Source: Chitinophaga pinensis
Lineage (GTDB): Bacteria; Bacteroidota; Bacteroidia; Chitinophagales; Chitinophagaceae
Length of the DNA stretch: 6,978 nucleotides
Assembly: GCA_945866165.1 (NCBI GenBank)
Contig: CAMBGO010000127.1
Location: 1-6,978, forward strand
Direction: 5' to 3'
The notes under the pieces: model-generated
The model's database searches: none
Told to the model about the DNA's origin: nothing
Seen by the model: the letters and a program-made list of their open reading frames with translations, nothing else
Shown: positions 1 to 4,078 of the stretch, piece after piece
How positions within the stretch are numbered: the stretch's first letter is position 1
Layout of the letters: every line of letters begins with the position of its first letter
Program-made: the position numbers and the translations under genes

Positions 1-110
1 AGTCGTTTAGATGTTTAGGGCTATTCTAAATACAGTTTAGTTGTTTAGTCGTTTAGATGTTTAGGGCTATTCTAAATACAGTTTAGTTGTTTAGGCGTTT
101 AGATGTTTAG
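1..110. repeat. 46-bp direct repeat, two full copies plus a partial third
   Basis: Positions 1-46 and 47-92 are identical 46-bp units. A third copy starts at 93 and follows the unit for 18 bases to 110, with one change (T to G at 95). Each unit contains GTTTAG words spaced eight bases apart, seen best at 35-66, where GTTTAG plus two variable bases occurs four times in a row. Each unit also carries a short CTAAA/TTTAG inversion (26-30 with 36-40). The array begins at base 1, so it probably extends beyond the window. There are no unique spacers between units. Function unknown; it resembles a dispersed intergenic repeat of the kind found between bacterial genes, but that is inference. Confidence 0.9.
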
Positions 111-155
111 AATAACACCTAAACCCTAAACACCTAAACGACTAAACAACTAAAC
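35..155. repeat. Long imperfect inverted repeat (hairpin-forming)
   Basis: The arm 124-155 is the reverse complement of 35-66 with 31 of 32 bases matching, and its part 126-155 also matches 81-110 with 28 of 30. One arm can therefore pair with either of two partners: a tight hairpin with a 15-base loop (111-125) or a longer one enclosing the second 46-bp unit. Positions 106-114 are also the reverse complement of 68-76 and 22-30. In a minus-strand transcript one of the two mismatches of the tight hairpin becomes a G-U pair, so folding is slightly better in the direction of the upstream DUF218 gene. The structure lies just after that gene's stop codon and could act as a 3' stabiliser or transcription-end element. 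No T-run follows it, so it is not a classical intrinsic terminator. Confidence 0.85.
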
Positions 156-175
156 TCTCCTAAACTCTCCTAAAC
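156..175. repeat. Tandem 10-bp repeat overlapping the end of the DUF218 gene
   Basis: The decamer TCTCCTAAAC occurs twice in tandem (156-165 and 166-175), directly after the octamer-spaced CTAAAC words at 132-155. It is the same CTAAAC core with a longer spacer. The second copy lies inside the minus-strand coding region: it encodes the last four residues (FRRV), and the CTA of the next CTAAAC word gives the TAG stop at 160-162. The array therefore overlaps the gene rather than only flanking it. Confidence 0.85.
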
Positions 176-927
176 CCCATCAAATACGCCCTTCCAACCA
201 TCTCCTTCAAAAAACCTCCCCAAGCATCAAATGCCCAGGCAGCTGGAATGATGGAATCAATACTAAAACGAATAGATGAAGGTAAAATCGAAAAGGCACA
301 AGGGTAGGGCCTTACATTAAATCCAGCTTTTTCAAACGTCTCCTTGGCCCGCGGCATGTGAAAGGCTGAAGTGATGAGCACCACCTTATTTTTTTTCAGA
401 CCCAAACTATCAAGTATCTTATACGAGAATGCTGCATTCTCAATGGTATTGCGCGAATTTCCCTCAATAAAAATATCTGATGAAGGAACACCTAAGTCCT
501 TTAAGATTGATGCAACAAATTCCGCTTCTACAAAATCATCTTCATTGTTAAAACCATTTTGACCACCTGAAACAATAATCTTTTTAATAAACCCTTTTTT
601 ATACAACCAGGCTACCTGAATAAAGCGATCAGACGACATGTTAAAATGCCCTGCCTTGTTAACCTTGTCGTATGAAGTATATCCTCCAAGTACTACACCA
701 ACCTCATATCTTTCATTTGCATTCATTGGCATCGGTGGTGTATGAAATGGATATTGAAGGATTGTGATTAGCCACGGATTTGAAAAAAATAGCATCATGA
801 AAAGCACGATTGCATAAAGCTTTTTTCTTGTTTTATGTTGTCGCTGATACAATGCAACAACACTTAGTGCAATTATCCATAAAAATGGATTGAGAATAAA
901 CCCAATAATTTTTGTGATGATAAACAT
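160..927 (-). CDS. DUF218 / ElyC-SanA-YdcF family inner-membrane protein
   Basis: This 255-residue protein has two N-terminal hydrophobic segments (about residues 5-27 and 37-55) followed by a soluble domain with the DUF218 hallmarks. These are GVVLGG at 77-82, the strand and turn IIVSGGQNG at 117-125, ExxSRNTIENA-like residues from E155 to A165, and TSAFHMPRA at 186-194. The family includes E. coli ElyC, SanA and YdcF. ElyC is linked to peptidoglycan and undecaprenyl-phosphate lipid-carrier metabolism at the envelope; the biochemical activity of most members is unsettled, so no exact reaction is claimed here. Length and the two-helix layout resemble ElyC more than SanA. The ATG at 925-927 is chosen because the hydrophobic start MFIITKIIGFILNP fits the family. 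No Shine-Dalgarno is visible, and an intrinsic terminator ends only a few bases upstream. The C-terminal residues and stop come from the GTTTAG repeat array, so the native tail may have been altered. Family call strong, function weak. Confidence 0.88.
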   Translation of the reverse strand: MFIITKIIGFILNPFLWIIALSVVALYQRQHKTRKKLYAIVLFMMLFFSNPWLITILQYPFHTPPMPMNANERYEVGVVLGGYTSYDKVNKAGHFNMSSDRFIQVAWLYKKGFIKKIIVSGGQNGFNNEDDFVEAEFVASILKDLGVPSSDIFIEGNSRNTIENAAFSYKILDSLGLKKNKVVLITSAFHMPRAKETFEKAGFNVRPYPCAFSILPSSIRFSIDSIIPAAWAFDAWGGFLKEMVGRAYLMGFRRV

Positions 928-930
928 GAT

Positions 931-958
931 ATAAAAATGCCGGTGTGTTACACCGGCA
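931..958 (-). terminator. Intrinsic terminator of the propeller gene
   Basis: On the minus strand a perfect 9-bp GC-rich stem, TGCCGGTGT paired with ACACCGGCA (958-950 with 946-938), closes a 3-base loop (949-947). It is followed at once by TTTTTAT (937-931). The stem starts 5 bases after the stop codon of the 996-residue secreted protein, the normal place for its terminator. On the plus strand the stem is followed by CCTATTAG, with no T-run, so it is directional. The T-run ends three bases before the start codon of the next minus-strand gene, so termination would separate the two genes unless there is read-through or a promoter inside the end of the propeller gene. Confidence 0.85.
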
Positions 959-962
959 CCTA

Positions 963-3953
963 TTAGTTTTTAATGATTTTTTTGGTGAACTGGTATTTTC
1001 TGTCGCTGCTGGTGATCGTTAACACATAAGTACCACGCATCAAATTATTCATCGGCACCCTACCATTTTCATATCCAGTAACACGTTGGTAAACAACCGC
1101 ACCATTTATTGAAGTGACTTGTATATTTAGTTTTTTCACTGTACTCATATTTCCAGTTTGGAATTGCAATACATCATTTACAATGGTTGGGTAGGCATTG
1201 CGAATGAAATTATCATTGTTCCTTATTGGTTCAGTAATAGCTGTTACAGGTCCACCACCTCCGCTACCACCACCATTGCTGATTGTTGCATTTCCTATAT
1301 AAGCCACAAACATTCCATTACCATGGGTGCCTACAACAAGTGTATTGTCTGACCAACGATATGCAAGTGAATTCACAATCGCCGTATTCATCATAACCGA
1401 AGGCTGACCTGCCGCTCCTACTTCTCTTGTCCATACTGTACTTTGTTCAGCAATGCTTGAAGTGCTGAATAATCCTGTTGAGGTTCCAACATAATATTCA
1501 ACGCCAGTTGTTTTTACAACAATTTCACAAGACCTCACAGACGGAACACTGAGGTTCCCTTCAATAATTTGCCATGTTGGTTGCGCTGCTGTTGCATTGC
1601 CTGTCCAAAAAATACTGTTCACTCCATAGTTTGATACCACAGCCATTACCGTATCCTGGTTTCTTGAATTGACAGAAATATCAGTAACAACACCAGCAGA
1701 CATTCCAACAGGTGTGATATCTGTTGGAGTGGCATCAACTGATGCACCTTGTGGATCTTTCATTCTATAAACTTTACCGGAACTGGTGCCAATATATAAA
1801 TGGCTATTTGAGGTATAAGCCCCCCTTGTTGTAGCAAGTGAAAATATACTTCCAGAAACCACCTGTGATATACCTGGCATCAATGTCCAATTAGATGGTG
1901 TAACGGCAGTTGAGTTAGCTGTTCTAAAGATACTATCCTCTGAAACATAATACATGTAATCTGTATTGTCTTGATCTAGGTGAAAATAAGTAATGAATTC
2001 TCCTTCACCTGCACCGCTTGGTTTGATGGAAGTATAGAATGAACCATTGTCATAGGGCGGAAACATACTCAACCTATAAACTTGTCCACTTTGTGCTGCA
2101 CAAAAAAGATGCTGTTGTCCGTTACCATTCTTTTTGGTCAAGCCAACTTGACAACCATCGCCACCGAGCAAGATATAATGATCATTGCTGTCGGGTAGTA
2201 TATCTATCAATCCATTGATATCCCTAAATGTTGTTGAATTGTCTTGGGCACCTCCAAAGAAGACCCTGCTTCCCGGTGTTGGGTCAATACCTACATGATA
2301 ATATTGTAGAGATTGATATTGGCTATTGGCATTAATCCAATTGGGCTTAGTCTGAGTAACGTCCTCTATAAATGCAAGTCCACCATCTGAGCCAATAAGA
2401 ACTTTTTTGGGATCAGTAGGATCAAATGAAAAGCTATGATTGTCAGCATGACTTATTTGATCAACATCTGTATAGGTATCAGAATCTATTCCTCCAGCAA
2501 ATGTCACATTTGTTTTCGTTGAAAATCCATCGGTGGACCTGAATAGATTTACTCCTCCAACAAATACAACGCTATCGTTAGTTGGTTGTACAGCCAGCAA
2601 CATATTGTAGCCATTTTGTCCTTCGAAATATTTTTGTGTGGTAGCACCTGCTATTCTTTTTGCCACAAGATTGTCTGAAAGCTTTGTCCATTTGTAAGTG
2701 GAATTGCTCATGTCGCATTTAAAGAGGTCAGCCTCTGGTTTGGAGGCGCTGACTGATTCAGAATTTTCTATGAGCGTGTATAGAATATTTTCATTGGATG
2801 GTGCTGTAGCCAACACTATCCTTCCCCAACCAGCTACAAATTCAGTCGCATTGGATTCGCTTGGAGTGAGGTCGTATGGTTTCCATCCGGCAACAGAATC
2901 TGCTGTATTTTCAACGCCACCAGCAATTCGAGTGTAACTATCTTTATTTCCAGACGTTGAAATAAAAATACCCGCTAAGTTTCTATCAGGATTTCTGCCT
3001 GTCATAGCAACAATGATGGCAGATCCGTCTTTTTTAATCACTAGATCTGCAATCCCACCAACACCCGTAGCAGTAACGCTGCTTTCAAATACGCTTGTCC
3101 AGGTATTCCCACCGTCAGATGACCGTACAATTCTTCTGTGTATTGCTGCATAAACATCTCCTGTAACTGGGTGCACAGCCAATTTGTGAATAAAATTCCA
3201 CTGTGATTGGAAGGTGGTGGTATTTGCAACATTTGTTGAAGCTAGCTTGCTCCACGTAGCTCCTCCATTAGTAGATTTAAAAATGCCATTTCCATAAACA
3301 AATGCCGATGGATAGCTAGCGGAAGCTCCGATAGGTTCACCCGTTCCTGCATACCAGGTATCTTTATTGATTGGATCTTGTGCTATACATGAAACGCTTC
3401 TTACTTCTTCTGTTGGATGTACGAATTTCCAACTAATTCCTCCGTCTATAGACCTAAAGATGCCCCCATTGATACCACCAGCTATGATAATTTTATTGTT
3501 ACCAGTGCCATACCTTGAATCAAACGCAACTGCTCTTGTTCTTCCTCCATTTTGTGTTGGACCTGCAGCGACATAACTATTTCCAGCAAGTGAACTATTA
3601 TAATTGTTACTCTCACCAAAAAGTGGAAGGCTACCGCTGTTTGCACTAGATTGTATTGCTGGCATGCTAAAGAGTCCGTTTCTTTTTATTGGCATGCTTC
3701 TAACCCAGGTCAGTTCTTTGTTTCTAATTCCCTCTGGAATTTTACCTGTTTTTGGGTCGCGCAACAAAAGCCATTCGTAGCGAGCTCTTTTTTGTGAGTT
3801 GCTCGTCTCCATATTCTCATCACCATCACCATTTAAAATGGTGAGATTTTTTTTGTTTTTAGGAATCTTTTCATCGGGATTTAATAGTTGATATCCAATG
3901 AAAAAGGCCAATACTAAAGTCATAGCCGCCAATCCAATTCCTTTTAATTTCAT
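963..3953 (-). CDS. Secreted beta-propeller (BNR/Asp-box) protein with T9SS type A sorting domain
   Basis: This 996-residue protein is predicted to be exported to the cell surface or medium. A hydrophobic N-terminal segment (about 5-22) acts as Sec signal or anchor; no lipobox Cys or clear AxA cleavage site is visible. A short conserved-looking stretch follows (R56 to L81, with RARYEW, RDPKTGKIPEGIR and KEL). The body is made of sortilin/VPS10-like or BNR propeller blades: Asp-box motifs SIDGGISW (168-175), STNGGATW (227-234) and SSDGGNTW (278-285), and a degenerate one at 473-480. Further signatures are HADNHSFSFDP (502-512), GSDGG (521-525) and GGAQDN (567-572). A Gly-rich linker (893-901) leads to the C-terminal sorting domain (about 915-996), with YPTIVNDVLQF, LRGTYVL-like RGTYVL and a basic KKIIKN end. 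The T9SS cargo call is strong. The biological role (adhesion, matrix or ligand binding, hydrolysis) is unknown, since Asp boxes are structural and do not show catalysis. The start ATG at 3951-3953 directly precedes the signal sequence. Confidence 0.9.
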   Translation of the reverse strand: MKLKGIGLAAMTLVLAFFIGYQLLNPDEKIPKNKKNLTILNGDGDENMETSNSQKRARYEWLLLRDPKTGKIPEGIRNKELTWVRSMPIKRNGLFSMPAIQSSANSGSLPLFGESNNYNSSLAGNSYVAAGPTQNGGRTRAVAFDSRYGTGNNKIIIAGGINGGIFRSIDGGISWKFVHPTEEVRSVSCIAQDPINKDTWYAGTGEPIGASASYPSAFVYGNGIFKSTNGGATWSKLASTNVANTTTFQSQWNFIHKLAVHPVTGDVYAAIHRRIVRSSDGGNTWTSVFESSVTATGVGGIADLVIKKDGSAIIVAMTGRNPDRNLAGIFISTSGNKDSYTRIAGGVENTADSVAGWKPYDLTPSESNATEFVAGWGRIVLATAPSNENILYTLIENSESVSASKPEADLFKCDMSNSTYKWTKLSDNLVAKRIAGATTQKYFEGQNGYNMLLAVQPTNDSVVFVGGVNLFRSTDGFSTKTNVTFAGGIDSDTYTDVDQISHADNHSFSFDPTDPKKVLIGSDGGLAFIEDVTQTKPNWINANSQYQSLQYYHVGIDPTPGSRVFFGGAQDNSTTFRDINGLIDILPDSNDHYILLGGDGCQVGLTKKNGNGQQHLFCAAQSGQVYRLSMFPPYDNGSFYTSIKPSGAGEGEFITYFHLDQDNTDYMYYVSEDSIFRTANSTAVTPSNWTLMPGISQVVSGSIFSLATTRGAYTSNSHLYIGTSSGKVYRMKDPQGASVDATPTDITPVGMSAGVVTDISVNSRNQDTVMAVVSNYGVNSIFWTGNATAAQPTWQIIEGNLSVPSVRSCEIVVKTTGVEYYVGTSTGLFSTSSIAEQSTVWTREVGAAGQPSVMMNTAIVNSLAYRWSDNTLVVGTHGNGMFVAYIGNATISNGGGSGGGGPVTAITEPIRNNDNFIRNAYPTIVNDVLQFQTGNMSTVKKLNIQVTSINGAVVYQRVTGYENGRVPMNNLMRGTYVLTITSSDRKYQFTKKIIKN
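966..1211 (-). other. T9SS type A C-terminal sorting domain (domain within the propeller CDS)
   Basis: This segment codes for about residues 915-996. It shows the usual order of T9SS C-terminal domains: a proline-led opening (AYPTIVNDVLQF from 920), a central strand with a polar-hydrophobic pattern and Asn-Gly turn (LNIQVTSINGAVVYQ), then the NLMRGTYVLTI strand and a basic tail (KYQFTKKIIKN). A Gly/Ser linker just upstream marks the domain boundary. By family knowledge, this domain carries the protein through the outer membrane via the Por/Gld translocon and is then removed by the PorU sortase. Confidence 0.85.
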
Positions 3954-4074
3954 ACGTTATTTTAAGTAAGAGCAATTTAAATCATTTTTTAGGCTCTCCA
4001 AGCAATTGTTTAATAAATACTTATTCGATTTTATCTACTTTAATAATGGTATCTTTGCTTCCTTTTTTGAGCGG
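3954..4074. other. Divergent intergenic region between the propeller gene and mfd
   Basis: This AT-rich 121-bp gap holds the 5' ends of two divergent genes. On the plus strand it contains a TAnnTTTG match and a 10-codon open frame that overlaps the mfd start (both listed separately). On the minus strand I found no TAnnTTTG match for the propeller gene, whose immediate leader is AT-rich (AAATAACGT before ATG) without a Shine-Dalgarno. A short palindrome AATAA-ATAC-TTATT lies at 4012-4025; its significance is not clear. Confidence 0.6.
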
Positions 4075-4078
4075 ATGA
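4046..4078 (+). other. Possible 10-codon leader ORF overlapping the mfd start (ATGA)
   Basis: An ATG at 4046 opens a frame reading MVSLLPFLSG and stopping at TGA 4076-4078. That stop overlaps the mfd start codon (ATGA at 4075-4078), an arrangement typical of translational coupling. No ribosome binding site is visible in front of it. If transcription starts near 4063, as the candidate promoter implies, this ATG would not be in the message. It is listed because of its exact geometry, with low confidence that it is translated. Confidence 0.2.
4050..4057 (+). promoter_or_regulatory. Candidate Bacteroidota -7 promoter element for mfd
   Basis: TATCTTTG at 4050-4057 matches the Bacteroidota -7 consensus TAnnTTTG exactly. 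It would place transcription start near 4063, about a dozen bases before the mfd ATG, giving a very short leader. A convincing -33 TTTG/TTG element at the expected distance (about 4025-4032) is missing; the sequence there is TCGATTTT. One exact short match in an AT-rich region can arise by chance, so confidence is moderate to low. Confidence 0.4.

Noticed and set aside
1..110. CRISPR array
   Set aside because: The 46-bp units are directly abutting and identical throughout, with no unique spacers and no cas genes nearby.
1..175. Telomere-like TTTAGGG repeats
   Set aside because: TTTAGGG occurs only in isolated places. The true unit is GTTTAG with two variable bases at an 8-base period inside a 46-bp repeat, and it abuts bacterial genes.
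371..562. Plus-strand open frame of 63 codons
   Set aside because: It lies antisense within the well-supported DUF218 gene and shows no family features.
1158..3576. Several short open frames on both strands (1158-1352, 2698-2937, 3041-3232, 3367-3576)
   Set aside because: All lie inside the continuous propeller gene in other frames, have low-complexity or random-looking products, and have no initiation signals.
963..3953. Sialidase enzyme based on Asp boxes
   Set aside because: Asp boxes are structural turns found in many propellers. I could not see a sialidase FRIP motif or an arginine triad, so an enzymatic call is not supported.
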